From a virus: a stretch of 24,969 bases of DNA. The notes below the pieces were generated by a model, which ran no database searches, was not told where the DNA came from, and worked only from the letters and a program-made list of their open reading frames with translations. The position numbers and the translations under genes are program-made. The stretch is taken from positions 1-24,969 of IMG/VR virus record IMGVR_UViG_3300042298_002138, one strand, 5' to 3'. Shown in pieces: positions 7,943-16,106 of this stretch (positions are counted from its first letter, which is position 1; each line of letters opens with the position of its first letter).

Positions 7943-8286
7943 TACTGGAACACGGATAGGTAGTAAGAAAAACCCACGTCTTCATTGGCGGGAGGTGGGG
8001 TTTCGTCAGTGGGCATCAGGGGCACGATGCACATCGCCCCGTCATCAATTGGACGAGGCTTGTACTCCACCTTGAAAGTGACGCCATCCACCGTAATAAT
8101 TTGGCCATAAACAAGATTGCCAAATGTGGCAGTTGGTGCCAACAGCGGATATTCAACGTAGGCAAGATCGCCGCCCAGAGCAAATTCACCGGACTGGTCC
8201 AGGATGCCGAGGCCCGTCACTGTTCCCGCCACAACCGGCTTGCCGAAGTCAGCGAAAAACAAATCTAGGGCCTCGGTAAATGGCAT
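7942..8286 (-). CDS. Head-tail joining protein (FII-like)
   Basis: This 114-aa protein has an N-terminal helix with FFADFGKPV, followed by short beta strands (TFGNLVYGQIITVDGVTFKVEY). It matches the head-tail joining/attachment family of lambda FII, especially the pattern of a helix, then 'VxGxxF.V....D.G....VPL'. Its ATG overlaps the preceding stop by one base (TGATG). It follows the capsid gene and one small protein, the usual FII position. It would bind the connector and provide the tail docking surface. Confidence 0.7.
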   Translation of the reverse strand: MPFTEALDLFFADFGKPVVAGTVTGLGILDQSGEFALGGDLAYVEYPLLAPTATFGNLVYGQIITVDGVTFKVEYKPRPIDDGAMCIVPLMPTDETPPPANEDVGFSYYLSVFQ

Positions 8287-8474
8287 CAGTCGGGGGTTTT
8301 CTCGGGCTGCCTGGCTTTGGCGGCAGGGAGCACTGCCTCAATGGCGCCCAGGGCCAGCAGCGGCGCGGCGGCATCGCTGCTCAGGGGGATTTCTGCCCCC
8401 TCCGGGTAACGGGCCCCATCGTGGTCAATGGGGCCCGTTAAGACCGTGTAGATGCTGGTGTCTTGTTTGGTCAT
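8286..8474 (-). CDS. Small head protein, 62 aa
   Basis: This short protein carries YTVLTGPIDHDGARYPEGA followed by EIPLSSDAAAPLLALGAI. The pattern 'HDG.RY..G..I.L....A..L..LGAI' is a common small domain (DUF7210-like as I recall) encoded between capsid and joining-protein genes in many phages, at the place of lambda FI. Its function is not established. The C-terminus is charged and likely disordered. It starts two bases after the capsid stop and overlaps the next ATG by one base. Confidence 0.68.
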   Translation of the reverse strand: MTKQDTSIYTVLTGPIDHDGARYPEGAEIPLSSDAAAPLLALGAIEAVLPAAKARQPEKTPD

Positions 8475-8476
8475 GG

Positions 8477-9442
8477 TCAGGCAACAACGTTTGAGAAGAG
8501 GTAGCCAACGTCGCTGGCGGCAATGATTTCATTGACGCTTTCACCCACCCGCACCCGCTGAGAACCGCGCAGGCCGATTTTAGGCTCGGGGATGCTGCCG
8601 CTCACCCGGTTGCCAAATTCGGCGGTATAGCCAAAGGTTATCACTTTGCCGTTGGTGGTGCTGCCAATAGGGTTTTGATGGAGCAAAGCCATGTGCTTGC
8701 CCCATACCCGCACCAGGCTGGCTGTCTGGCCGGGTTTGGCGCTATTGATCCAGGCCTCGCCCACCAGGATACGATCAAGCTCCAGTAGCTCGGCCACGGC
8801 CTGCAGGGTGGCAGGTGCTCCAGCGCCATTACTGGTCAATGTGTTGCCGGTGCTGGAGGGGGCCAGCGCTGCAGTAATTTTGGGGTGAACCTTAAGGCGG
8901 CTCCATGCCTGTCGGCCAATGACTCCAATATTGGGAGGCATCAACATGCCATCTCTGGCGGTGTTGATTGCGGTGTACGGATCGGAGTTTGCGAAGTCGC
9001 TCCATTGCGATGTACCGCTTAACGTTGCACGGTTGGCGGCTGGGTAGTTAGATGCAGTAAAGTACAACGTAGCAACTCTTTGTTCCCTGTCCAACGCCAC
9101 TAAATCCGTAAGTCCTTCGACTGCAGTCCCTAATGGGTCAAAGCCTGCCGGTGCCTTTTCGATGTCATCATTAGGCACCAGGTCGTCTAAGCCATAGTCT
9201 CTGACGAAGCCAGTTTGATCGCTGCCGCCAAATTGCACTTCGTTGGGCTGGGAGGTGCGGCCAACCATGGTCTCGGGCACCGTAAAGGCTTCGTCTCGAT
9301 TTCGCAGAAGCCACTTAAATTCTGGACTGGCGACGCCAACGCGAGGCGATACTTCGTCAGCAATATATCTTTTGTTGCTGTACGCAAGTGAAATCCCCGT
9401 GCGCTCTTGATCAATAGGAAAGGGAAAATTTTGAAAGGCCAT
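8477..9442 (-). CDS. Major capsid protein
   Basis: This 321-aa protein reads like a known family of phage major capsid proteins: IADEVSPRVGVASPEFKW near the N-terminus, AFTVPETMVGR, YGLDDLVPNDD, AVEGLTDLVALDREQRVA, then MPPNIGVIGRQAW, LLELDRILVGEAWINSA, VRVWGKHMALL and GSIPEPKIGLRGSQRVRVGES. The order and spacing of these blocks support full length. It is the expected gene after the decoration protein and takes the place of lambda E. It should form the icosahedral shell with an HK97-like fold. No long N-terminal delta domain is seen, in keeping with a separate scaffold in the protease gene. Confidence 0.9.
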   Translation of the reverse strand: MAFQNFPFPIDQERTGISLAYSNKRYIADEVSPRVGVASPEFKWLLRNRDEAFTVPETMVGRTSQPNEVQFGGSDQTGFVRDYGLDDLVPNDDIEKAPAGFDPLGTAVEGLTDLVALDREQRVATLYFTASNYPAANRATLSGTSQWSDFANSDPYTAINTARDGMLMPPNIGVIGRQAWSRLKVHPKITAALAPSSTGNTLTSNGAGAPATLQAVAELLELDRILVGEAWINSAKPGQTASLVRVWGKHMALLHQNPIGSTTNGKVITFGYTAEFGNRVSGSIPEPKIGLRGSQRVRVGESVNEIIAASDVGYLFSNVVA

Positions 9443-9480
9443 GGATTAGTCAGCGAAGGATTGTTTGATGCTTAAATAGT

Positions 9481-9861
9481 TCAGCCTTGGAAAGATCCAG
9501 GGATCAGCAGCACGGGCCCCTTGTCGCCCAGCACCCCAGAAGCCAACGCAATGCCACAGGTGCGAATGTTCGTGCCGGCTGCCGCTGTTGCAGTAACGGC
9601 TCGGCCTACCGAGTCCGAGGTGATCAATGCACCGCGCGTGATCGTGCCTCCGAAGTCCACGGTGGCAATGCCAGCCAAAACGACGTCAAATCGCTCGCCT
9701 GATGCACAGCCAACTTCATCGCTTGCGCCCACAATGAAATCGGCAACAGCAGCCGCTGGAATCATGGTGCGATCGTCGGTGCCAAATTTGATCAAGCGAT
9801 TGGCTGCAATTGCAGCGCCAGCTATAAATGCTTTTTTCAGTCCTGCGTTGCGCAAGGTCAT
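9481..9861 (-). CDS. Capsid decoration protein (DUF2190-like)
   Basis: This 126-aa protein starts MTLRNAGLKKAFIAGAAIAA and alternates short beta strands with Gly and Ala, including FIVGASDEVGCASGERFDVVL and GGTITRGALITSD. These are hallmarks of the DUF2190 family of capsid decoration or cement proteins, which trimerise on the shell surface. It lies between protease/scaffold and capsid genes, as lambda D does. GAGGCA upstream of the ATG at 9861 could serve as a ribosome binding site. Confidence 0.78.
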   Translation of the reverse strand: MTLRNAGLKKAFIAGAAIAANRLIKFGTDDRTMIPAAAVADFIVGASDEVGCASGERFDVVLAGIATVDFGGTITRGALITSDSVGRAVTATAAAGTNIRTCGIALASGVLGDKGPVLLIPGSFQG

Positions 9862-9899
9862 GGGAATTGCCTCGTTAAGAATTTAGTCGGAGTGGTAAA

Positions 9900-11231
9900 T
9901 CAGACTTGAGCAAACTCTTGCTTGGCTTTGGCCACCGCAGCAGTTGCGGATAGCGTTCGGCCCTGGGCCTGGGCCTCGGCAATCAGCTCCCTAGCCCGAT
10001 CTGCCAGCTGTACGCCATTCACCTCGGGCTTTGGAGCCTGAGCCTCTGCCTCCAGGCCTTCAGGCGCAGCAGCCTGCGGCACCGCATCAATGGCATCATC
10101 CAGCCGGGACTGGCGGTGGTTGGCCTGGCGCAGCCTGTCAGCGGCGATCACCCGCATGGCAGCCTCAGGCCCGGAAGTCTGGCCGTCAGCGGCCAGCTGC
10201 TCAATCAGCGCCTCATGGCCAGGCAATACCTGCTGGCGCACGGCGGCGATGCGGTCGCGTTCGCCAGATGCGCCCTCGTCCCGCAGCACGGCTGCAGCCT
10301 GGGGATTCTTGGCCGCCCACTCGGCGGCAGCTTGGGTGGGGTCCATAGATGCTCGTCTCAGGGGGGGTACGACAACCGACGACCTGGCGGCCGTGGCTGC
10401 CCGATCGTTTAATTCGGCAATTACAGTCTCCAGGCTAGCGATTCCATCCGCCAGGCCTGCGTCTACAGCCTGCTGGCCAATGAACACCCGAGCATCGGCC
10501 ATATCAGCACGCACTTGGTCGACGGAGGCACCACGCTGAGCCGCTACATCGCCCACGAACAGCGAGTAGAGATAGTCCACCTGGTCTTGCATCGTCTGCC
10601 GCCCCAGCTCGCTTAGCGGCTGGTGGGGGCTCATAGCGGCCTTGAACCGGCCGGCAAATATCTCGGTCGTTTTCACGCCTAGCGACGCCTCGCGCTGGCT
10701 TTGATCGGAGTGGGTGGCGATCACGCCGATACTGCCCACCGGGTGAACACTGGAGCCCAGGTAGACCCGCTCTGCTGCTGAGCCAATCCAGTAGGCGGCG
10801 GACGCCATCGCCCCGTCAACCCAGCTGGCTATGGGTTTCGCGGCACGGGCCGCCATCACTGCCCCTGCTGCCGCCGGTGTGCCGCCAACAGCGCCGCCGG
10901 GCGAATCCACCAGCAGCACAATGGAGCTCACCGCGGGGTCGGCTGCTGCGGCCTGCACATCACGAACAAACAGCTCGGCGCTGGTGCCGCCGCTCACCTG
11001 GGCCATCAAATTCATTCGCGGCGCGATCACGCCTCGCAGGGGGATCAGGGCCGCCCCGTCCTGCACCTGGTAGCCCTGGGGCTCGTTTTGCAGCTTGCGG
11101 CCAAGCCGGGCCTCCGCCGCCTCGATGTCAATCGATTCGCCCCGCAGGTGGTGTGCATAGATCGCCTGGATTTCCATCAGGCGATCGGCGTCAATCGCCC
11201 AGGGCTGGTAGAGAACGTCGAGGATGTTCAT
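9900..11231 (-). CDS. Head maturation protease with scaffold tail (S49, lambda C-like)
   Basis: This 443-aa protein has an S49/SppA-type protease domain at about residues 55-275. LLVDSPGGAVGG (106-117) is the oxyanion region, Ser144 in AMASAAYWIG is the likely nucleophile, and Lys197 in FAGRFK is the likely general base. The C-terminal part (about 290-443) is Ala/Gln/Glu/Arg-rich and helical, as expected for a scaffold domain. In lambda the scaffold Nu3 arises from an internal start in gene C. An internal start around residue 296 (MDPTQAAAEWAAKNPQAA) could do the same here. It starts three bases after the portal stop. Confidence 0.88.
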   Translation of the reverse strand: MNILDVLYQPWAIDADRLMEIQAIYAHHLRGESIDIEAAEARLGRKLQNEPQGYQVQDGAALIPLRGVIAPRMNLMAQVSGGTSAELFVRDVQAAAADPAVSSIVLLVDSPGGAVGGTPAAAGAVMAARAAKPIASWVDGAMASAAYWIGSAAERVYLGSSVHPVGSIGVIATHSDQSQREASLGVKTTEIFAGRFKAAMSPHQPLSELGRQTMQDQVDYLYSLFVGDVAAQRGASVDQVRADMADARVFIGQQAVDAGLADGIASLETVIAELNDRAATAARSSVVVPPLRRASMDPTQAAAEWAAKNPQAAAVLRDEGASGERDRIAAVRQQVLPGHEALIEQLAADGQTSGPEAAMRVIAADRLRQANHRQSRLDDAIDAVPQAAAPEGLEAEAQAPKPEVNGVQLADRARELIAEAQAQGRTLSATAAVAKAKQEFAQV

Positions 11232-11234
11232 GGG

Positions 11235-12863
11235 TTAATCGAGCTCGGTAGGGTCTTCATTCTCGCCAGGATCGTCATCCTCTGGCTCTGGCACGCTGCC
11301 GGCAGGGAGCTGGGGAGGTGCCGCGCCTGGCTGCTGCAGCAGCACTGGCGCCTCTAGGCCGCCCTCAACGCGCTCGGCTGTCACTCGGACGCTGGTGCGG
11401 TGGTTGGCCTCCCAGTCGCTGCCGTCGTAAGCAAGCGATTCTTTTGGCAGCGTGGTGAGGCCAATCTTGATGCGTTTCTCAGCTGCGTTGGCCTCCTTGA
11501 GCGGATCCAGGGCCCCCGGGCCGTCGCCACTCCAGCTGAAGCCGAGCCAGGCGGCACGAATGAACGGGTCGGAGAAAAAGCCGGGGGCTTTCAAATGACC
11601 CATGGCCACGCCATCGGCAATGATCTCTTCGTAAACCGGCCCGCCAAACCTACTGGAGAGCCGAGCACGGCGCACCTGATAACCGCGCCAGGCATCCATC
11701 AGCGCGGCGCGAGACGCTGAGTAGCTGGCGTTGAACGATTTAAGTACCACCTCGCGCGGCAACCCAAGGCCTACAGCGATTTCGTTATTTACAGCTTGAA
11801 AGAACTGTTCAAACACCGGGTTAGGTCGCCCTGGTGATGGGCTAGAGATCGTTTCGCCGGGGAAAGTATTGATAACCTTGCCAGACTTAAGACCGCCGTC
11901 CCAAGACTTTGCATTCTCGATATAGGTTGCTTTTGATGCGTCATCAAATAATCCGTCAAATGCTTCTGCGTCCATTGTTGCAAACACGGCAAACACTGCC
12001 GCATTCACTGCCGCATCTACCTCTGCGTCGCTATAGCGATCAAGCTGCTTCAGCTTTGCGATCACTGGTGCCAGCCAGGGCACGCCACGGGTTTGGTTGG
12101 GGCGTTTTTTGTGGAACAGATGCAACACCTTGCGGCTGCCATTGGCGGCATAGAAAGGCCGTTCAATCCACTGGGGCGGCTTGCCGCTGATTGTTCGGCC
12201 GGGATGGCGGTCTGCTATATGAATGCTGGTGGCAATGCCGTCTATTTTTGCAATCCCCTGGGTCAATGCATCGGTATCCATCGCATGGTTGGGATTCGAT
12301 ACACGATCGGCTTCAACGATCTGCACCGCAATACGATAGGGCCAGTTCTTGGCTTTTGACTTCACCAGCAGCGCAAAGGCATCGCCTGATTCCAGCTCAG
12401 CGCGAAGCGCCAGGTCCTGCAACTCGTAAAAATTCTGGCCTTGGTAATAGTCTGCAAATTGCGAGCCCGCCCAAGTATTAAAATACCGCTCAAATTCACC
12501 TTGGTATTTACTGGCTTCGTCGTCGCTGAGCCCTAGCAGCTCAGCATCGATCCTGCTCTGCACCGTCAAGCCAGTGCCGACCACATAGGTGGCCATGTTC
12601 TCGATCGCACCGCTAGCAATCGGCGCGTTGCGAGCCATGTCCCGCGACCTGCCGCGCATCTCCCGCAGGTCGTACGCAATGTCGCTATCTGCATCGCGGA
12701 CGCCAGGGGTCCACCCGGCAAAGCGTTCGCTGTAGCTGCCGCCCACATAGCCGCCCATCCGCGCCATGGTGGCCCGCGACTTCTCGCGCTCGAGCGCCCA
12801 CTTCGGGGAGATCCGATTGATCAGTCGCTCCAGGATCGGCGGCTTTGGCTTCTGGTGTTCCAT
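11235..12863 (-). CDS. Portal protein (lambda B family)
   Basis: This 542-aa protein shows the lambda-family portal pattern: RFAGWTPGVRDADSDI, RDMARNAPIASGAIENM, NVVGTGL-like VVGTGLTVQS, ELQDLALRAELESGDAFALL, then ADRVSNPN, VLHLFHKKRPNQTRGVPWLAP and GLPREVVLKSFNASYSASRAALMDAW. The order matches known portals, and the length is close to that of lambda B (533 aa). It forms the dodecameric ring for DNA entry and exit. The C-terminal 50 residues are acidic and proline-rich. Its ATG overlaps the gpW-like stop by one base (TGATG). Confidence 0.92.
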   Translation of the reverse strand: MEHQKPKPPILERLINRISPKWALEREKSRATMARMGGYVGGSYSERFAGWTPGVRDADSDIAYDLREMRGRSRDMARNAPIASGAIENMATYVVGTGLTVQSRIDAELLGLSDDEASKYQGEFERYFNTWAGSQFADYYQGQNFYELQDLALRAELESGDAFALLVKSKAKNWPYRIAVQIVEADRVSNPNHAMDTDALTQGIAKIDGIATSIHIADRHPGRTISGKPPQWIERPFYAANGSRKVLHLFHKKRPNQTRGVPWLAPVIAKLKQLDRYSDAEVDAAVNAAVFAVFATMDAEAFDGLFDDASKATYIENAKSWDGGLKSGKVINTFPGETISSPSPGRPNPVFEQFFQAVNNEIAVGLGLPREVVLKSFNASYSASRAALMDAWRGYQVRRARLSSRFGGPVYEEIIADGVAMGHLKAPGFFSDPFIRAAWLGFSWSGDGPGALDPLKEANAAEKRIKIGLTTLPKESLAYDGSDWEANHRTSVRVTAERVEGGLEAPVLLQQPGAAPPQLPAGSVPEPEDDDPGENEDPTELD

Positions 12864-13087
12864 CAGAACAGCGGCGAGGGAGTGATGGAGCGGCCACGCG
12901 ATTGCCGGGCGCTCAGTTCCTGCACGCGCCGATTCCAGAGCGTGATGCCGGCCTGCACCGTCTCCAAATCGGCTCGCTTCATGCGCCGGGCGCCGATCGT
13001 GTACTCCTGCCCGTTCAGGATCGCCGTCTCGGCCGCTAGGTAGGCGTCGAGCTGCGTCTGTGCAGTTGCTAGCGAAATTCCTGCCAT
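12863..13087 (-). CDS. gpW-like head-tail connector
   Basis: This 74-aa protein (ISLATAQTQLDAYLAAETAIL, then GARRMKRADLETVQAGITLWNRRV) has the two-helix plus beta-hairpin pattern of gpW-type connectors, close to lambda W in length (68 aa). It lies between large terminase and portal, exactly as W does in lambda. It would bind the portal after packaging and create the FII attachment site. No Shine-Dalgarno sequence precedes the ATG, and motif copy D ends four nt before it. Confidence 0.8.
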   Translation of the reverse strand: MAGISLATAQTQLDAYLAAETAILNGQEYTIGARRMKRADLETVQAGITLWNRRVQELSARQSRGRSITPSPLF

Positions 13088-13091
13088 GGCA

Positions 13092-13110
13092 TCAGACTAG
13101 CTAGCCCGAG
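13092..13110 (-). promoter_or_regulatory. Repeated start-associated motif, copy D
   Basis: Sequence CTCGGGCTAGCTAGTCTGA on the minus strand, between the terminase stop and the gpW-like ATG, ending four nt before that ATG as copy C does. It contains the palindrome CTAGCTAG. Confidence 0.45.
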
Positions 13111-14988
13111 TCACCGCTTCCAACCAGCAAGGGACAGGCCCCCGCCAACTGACTGGCCGGACTGTCCCTGCGCTTCCAGTTGATCCCACATCGTCGCCCG
13201 GTTGTAGCGGCGGGCAACCAGCTGCAGCGCCGCATAGGCCATCCTGGTGCAGTCGCCGGCCTCATCGCGGGAGCCGTTGGGGAGTACCCAGCTGTAGGTG
13301 GTCTGGCCGTTGTGCCGTTTGGGCATGCGTTTCCACGGGAACAGCTCCGCCAGGAACTGATCAGTCGAGGCCTCACCAAAATGCAAATAGCCGGGGCCTG
13401 GTTGTTCGTTGCGCAGCCGGCCCTGCAGGTGATTGATGCTGGCGTCGTAGCCGATGCCATAGAGCAGCACGCCCTTTTTCACGATGCTGTGGTTCTTGCG
13501 GTTGACATCCACGGCCACACCTTTCCCGAGCAGCGGCTTGCCCTTCTGAGGCGCCCCTTTCATCGGCACCCAGTTGGCAGTGCGGCCCCGGCACCAGTCG
13601 CGCACCTCATGAGTGGCATAGCCGCCGTCGTCAATGCCGCCCATCGCCAGCCGCATCTCCGCGCCATCGGCCCTGACCCACTTGGTTTTGGCGATCTGAT
13701 CCAGCTGCGCCAGCGTCTCGGGCTGCTGCGGGTCGCCATCGATCTCCCAGTGGCCCAGGTGCCAGCCCTCTTCACCACGGCCCCAGCCCCATACCGTCAC
13801 CACCAACCGCTCGTCTGAGGTGCCGCCGCCGCCCTGCACGTCAACGCCAGCGGTGATCAGCAGCACGCCATCTGGCACCGTGCCAGCCGGGTAGCCGTTG
13901 CCGGCGGTTTCGTTGCGCCTGCGCTCGGCTAGGCCGTCGCCGGTCAATTTGCCGCTCAGCGTGTCCTCCCATGGCTCGCCTAACACCGTGTTGTGATAGG
14001 TCTGCATTGCATCAGGGTCGCCCTTGCGCATTGCCTCCAGGGCCTCGGCGTGCTCGCGCACCAGCACGGGCCAGCTCGCCGCTGGGGAATAGCTGTAGGC
14101 GGCCCAGATGTGGAAGCTCACCAGGCCCGGCTGCTGGCTAACAGCCGTGGGGCGCCACTCGCCGCGCTCCACCATCCACCGTTTTTTGCTGTGGGGGATC
14201 GGCTCGGCGCAGTTTTCACACCCGTAGTGGCCGGCGTGCTCGCCCTCGCGAATCATCTGCTCCCAGCGCAACACCTGCATCACCTGGCAGAACGGACACG
14301 GCACGAAATAGCGCCGTTGGTCGCCCCTCAGGAACCATTCCTCGGTTTTGCCACCCTTAAAAATTGGAGTGCCGCCTAGGCCGATCTTGCGATCCCAGTA
14401 ATAATCGGCCCTGTTGCGGCCTAACTTGATCGGATCGCCTTCATCGAGCTTGGGGTAGGCGTCCACCTCATCAAACAGCACAACCTTGCGGCTTTTGCGT
14501 CGGAAACTGCGACCGCTGGCAGCGTTCACAATGTCAACCAAGCCGCCGTTGCTCAGCTGCTTTAACAGAATCGTGTTGCTGACTGTATTGCGAGCTTTGC
14601 TTTCGGAGATTAGGCCACGCAGGCAGGGCGTATTTTGAAACAAGTCCTTAATTTCTTCTTTGCTATAGCCCTCTGCGTCTTCTTTGACCGGCTGCACAAT
14701 CATCACGGGGCATGGATCCTGATGGCTGAACAGCTGAATCACCACGCCCAACATCTTTGTCCAGCCAATTCGAGCGCTCTTCATAATCGCCACCGTCTCC
14801 ACAGCTGGGTCGGTGAAGGCGTCGAGGATCTCGCGCTGATAGGGGAGCGTGTTCCACCGCCCCTTCTCAGCAGCGTTGCCGGTCATCACCGCAAACTCGT
14901 CGGCGTACTCGCTCAGCCGCAACCGTGGCGGCGGCTTGAGGCCGGCCAGGATCTGCCTGGTGAGTTCGGCCGGATCGGCGGTGATCAT
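13111..14988 (-). CDS. Terminase large subunit (lambda A / GpA family)
   Basis: This 625-aa protein has the GpA layout. A Walker-A-like KSARIGWTK lies at residues 70-78 and Walker B VVLFDEVDAYP at 169-179 (Asp173, Glu174). A probable zinc-binding element has CPFC at 231-234 and CENC at 257-260. The nuclease domain begins at about 376 with LLITAGVDVQGG (Asp383), and further acidic residues lie in GGIDDGGYATHEV. The protein powers DNA translocation and cuts the concatemer, with the Nu1-like subunit giving site recognition. It overlaps the methyltransferase stop by four bases (ATGA). Lambda A is 641 aa, so this looks complete. Confidence 0.94.
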   Translation of the reverse strand: MITADPAELTRQILAGLKPPPRLRLSEYADEFAVMTGNAAEKGRWNTLPYQREILDAFTDPAVETVAIMKSARIGWTKMLGVVIQLFSHQDPCPVMIVQPVKEDAEGYSKEEIKDLFQNTPCLRGLISESKARNTVSNTILLKQLSNGGLVDIVNAASGRSFRRKSRKVVLFDEVDAYPKLDEGDPIKLGRNRADYYWDRKIGLGGTPIFKGGKTEEWFLRGDQRRYFVPCPFCQVMQVLRWEQMIREGEHAGHYGCENCAEPIPHSKKRWMVERGEWRPTAVSQQPGLVSFHIWAAYSYSPAASWPVLVREHAEALEAMRKGDPDAMQTYHNTVLGEPWEDTLSGKLTGDGLAERRRNETAGNGYPAGTVPDGVLLITAGVDVQGGGGTSDERLVVTVWGWGRGEEGWHLGHWEIDGDPQQPETLAQLDQIAKTKWVRADGAEMRLAMGGIDDGGYATHEVRDWCRGRTANWVPMKGAPQKGKPLLGKGVAVDVNRKNHSIVKKGVLLYGIGYDASINHLQGRLRNEQPGPGYLHFGEASTDQFLAELFPWKRMPKRHNGQTTYSWVLPNGSRDEAGDCTRMAYAALQLVARRYNRATMWDQLEAQGQSGQSVGGGLSLAGWKR

Positions 14989-16106
14989 GCTGCGCAGCCT
15001 GAGCTGAACAGGTCAATTTGCTTACCACCGATGCAAGCCGGCGACAGCCACAGCCGCTCCCTGCGACCGTTCAGGCTGTTCGTGCTGTAGCCAGCCCCTC
15101 CGCCCGCCTTGCCCTCGGCGACGCTCCACCCGTAGGGCAGCAGAGCATCGTGCTCGGTGTCGTAGCCGCAGAGGATCACGCGCAGCTCACGCGGAGCGGT
15201 CAGGCACCAATCCCGCACGGCCAGGGCCACGCCCTCGGATGATTCGGCATAGAGATCGCCGGAGGTGGCGTAGGGCGGGTCCAGGAAGATCGCCCGCGTG
15301 CCATCGCCGCCGGTGCCGCTGCGGATGACGGATGGCTTGACCACCCGCTCCCATGATCCGCAGGTGATGCGCACGCGGCGGAGGCGATCAGCAAGCTGCC
15401 CCATGTAGGCCTCAAGCTGGCCCCGCCCCGCATCCCCGAGGTGCGGCAGCTCGCGGTTGACGCCCTGCCCCGCATTCCCGAGGTGCGGCAGCTCGCGGTT
15501 GACGCCCTGCCCCGCATCCCCGAGGTGCGGCAGCTCGCGGTTGACGCCCCGCCCCGCATTCCCGAGGTGCGGCAGCTCGCGGTTGACGCCCTGCCCCGCA
15601 TCCCCGAGGTGCGGCAGCTTGCGGTTGACGCCCCGCCCCGCATCCCCGAGGTGCGGCAGCTTGCGGAGATGGCCATCCACCACCCGCCATGGACCAGACC
15701 CAAACGGGTCGCCGATGCCGCAGGCCACCACATACAACCACCACCCGGCCGCCTTGGCGTCGTGCGCCTCAGGATCGCCTTCCATCCACGCCACCAAGTC
15801 GGGTGTGCGGCGCTGCTGCAGCCAGGCCAGCCGGGCGTGATAGTCAATTTCAGTTACTGGCCCCCATGCGTGCCGGGCCACCTCGGCTGGGCTGAGCTGA
15901 ATGGCGCGCCAGGTGTTGACCAGCCAGCCATCGGCATCGTTCAGCGTTTCCACCCGGCGGCCCTTGAATGGCGGCCTGGCCAGCAGCACGGCGGCCGATC
16001 CGGCGAACGGCTCGACATAGCCGGACGGGTCGCCAAGGGCTTCCCAGATGCGCGGCGCGGCGCGGCGTTTGCCGCCGAAATAGGGGAAAGGCGCGGCCAG
16101 CGTCAT
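14985..16106 (-). CDS. DNA adenine methyltransferase (D12/Dam class) with peptide repeats
   Basis: The N-terminus FPYFGGKRRA (residues 7-16) is motif I of the D12 class, the AdoMet site, followed by VEPFAGSAAVLL. The catalytic motif LDPPYATSG lies near residue 275. Between them, residues about 146-230 hold six copies of a 14-residue unit (LPHLGDAGRGVNR type), each encoded by 42 bp. This lies in or near the target-recognition region. The enzyme should make N6-methyladenine, protecting phage DNA or altering regulation; the target site cannot be read from sequence. It overlaps the small terminase stop (ATGA) and the large terminase start (ATGA), so it is embedded in the packaging operon, which is uncommon. 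Confidence 0.9.
   Translation of the reverse strand: MTLAAPFPYFGGKRRAAPRIWEALGDPSGYVEPFAGSAAVLLARPPFKGRRVETLNDADGWLVNTWRAIQLSPAEVARHAWGPVTEIDYHARLAWLQQRRTPDLVAWMEGDPEAHDAKAAGWWLYVVACGIGDPFGSGPWRVVDGHLRKLPHLGDAGRGVNRKLPHLGDAGQGVNRELPHLGNAGRGVNRELPHLGDAGQGVNRELPHLGNAGQGVNRELPHLGDAGRGQLEAYMGQLADRLRRVRITCGSWERVVKPSVIRSGTGGDGTRAIFLDPPYATSGDLYAESSEGVALAVRDWCLTAPRELRVILCGYDTEHDALLPYGWSVAEGKAGGGAGYSTNSLNGRRERLWLSPACIGGKQIDLFSSGCAA
15421..15672. repeat. Six 42-bp tandem repeats inside the methyltransferase gene
   Basis: Six head-to-tail units of exactly 42 bp start at 15421, 15463, 15505, 15547, 15589 and 15631. The last diverges after about 36 bases. Units differ at few positions, mainly Asp/Asn and Gln/Arg codons, so the array is young or kept uniform. 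Because 42 is a multiple of three, copy number can change without breaking the frame. The same repeats keep long false frames open on the opposite strand. Confidence 0.95.

Noticed and set aside
14988-15010. Motif-like CTCAGGCTGCGCAGC before the large terminase start
   Set aside because: Only about 11 of 18 positions match and it lies in conserved methyltransferase coding sequence.
15421-15672. CRISPR array
   Set aside because: The 42-bp units are contiguous with no unique spacers and encode an in-frame peptide repeat.
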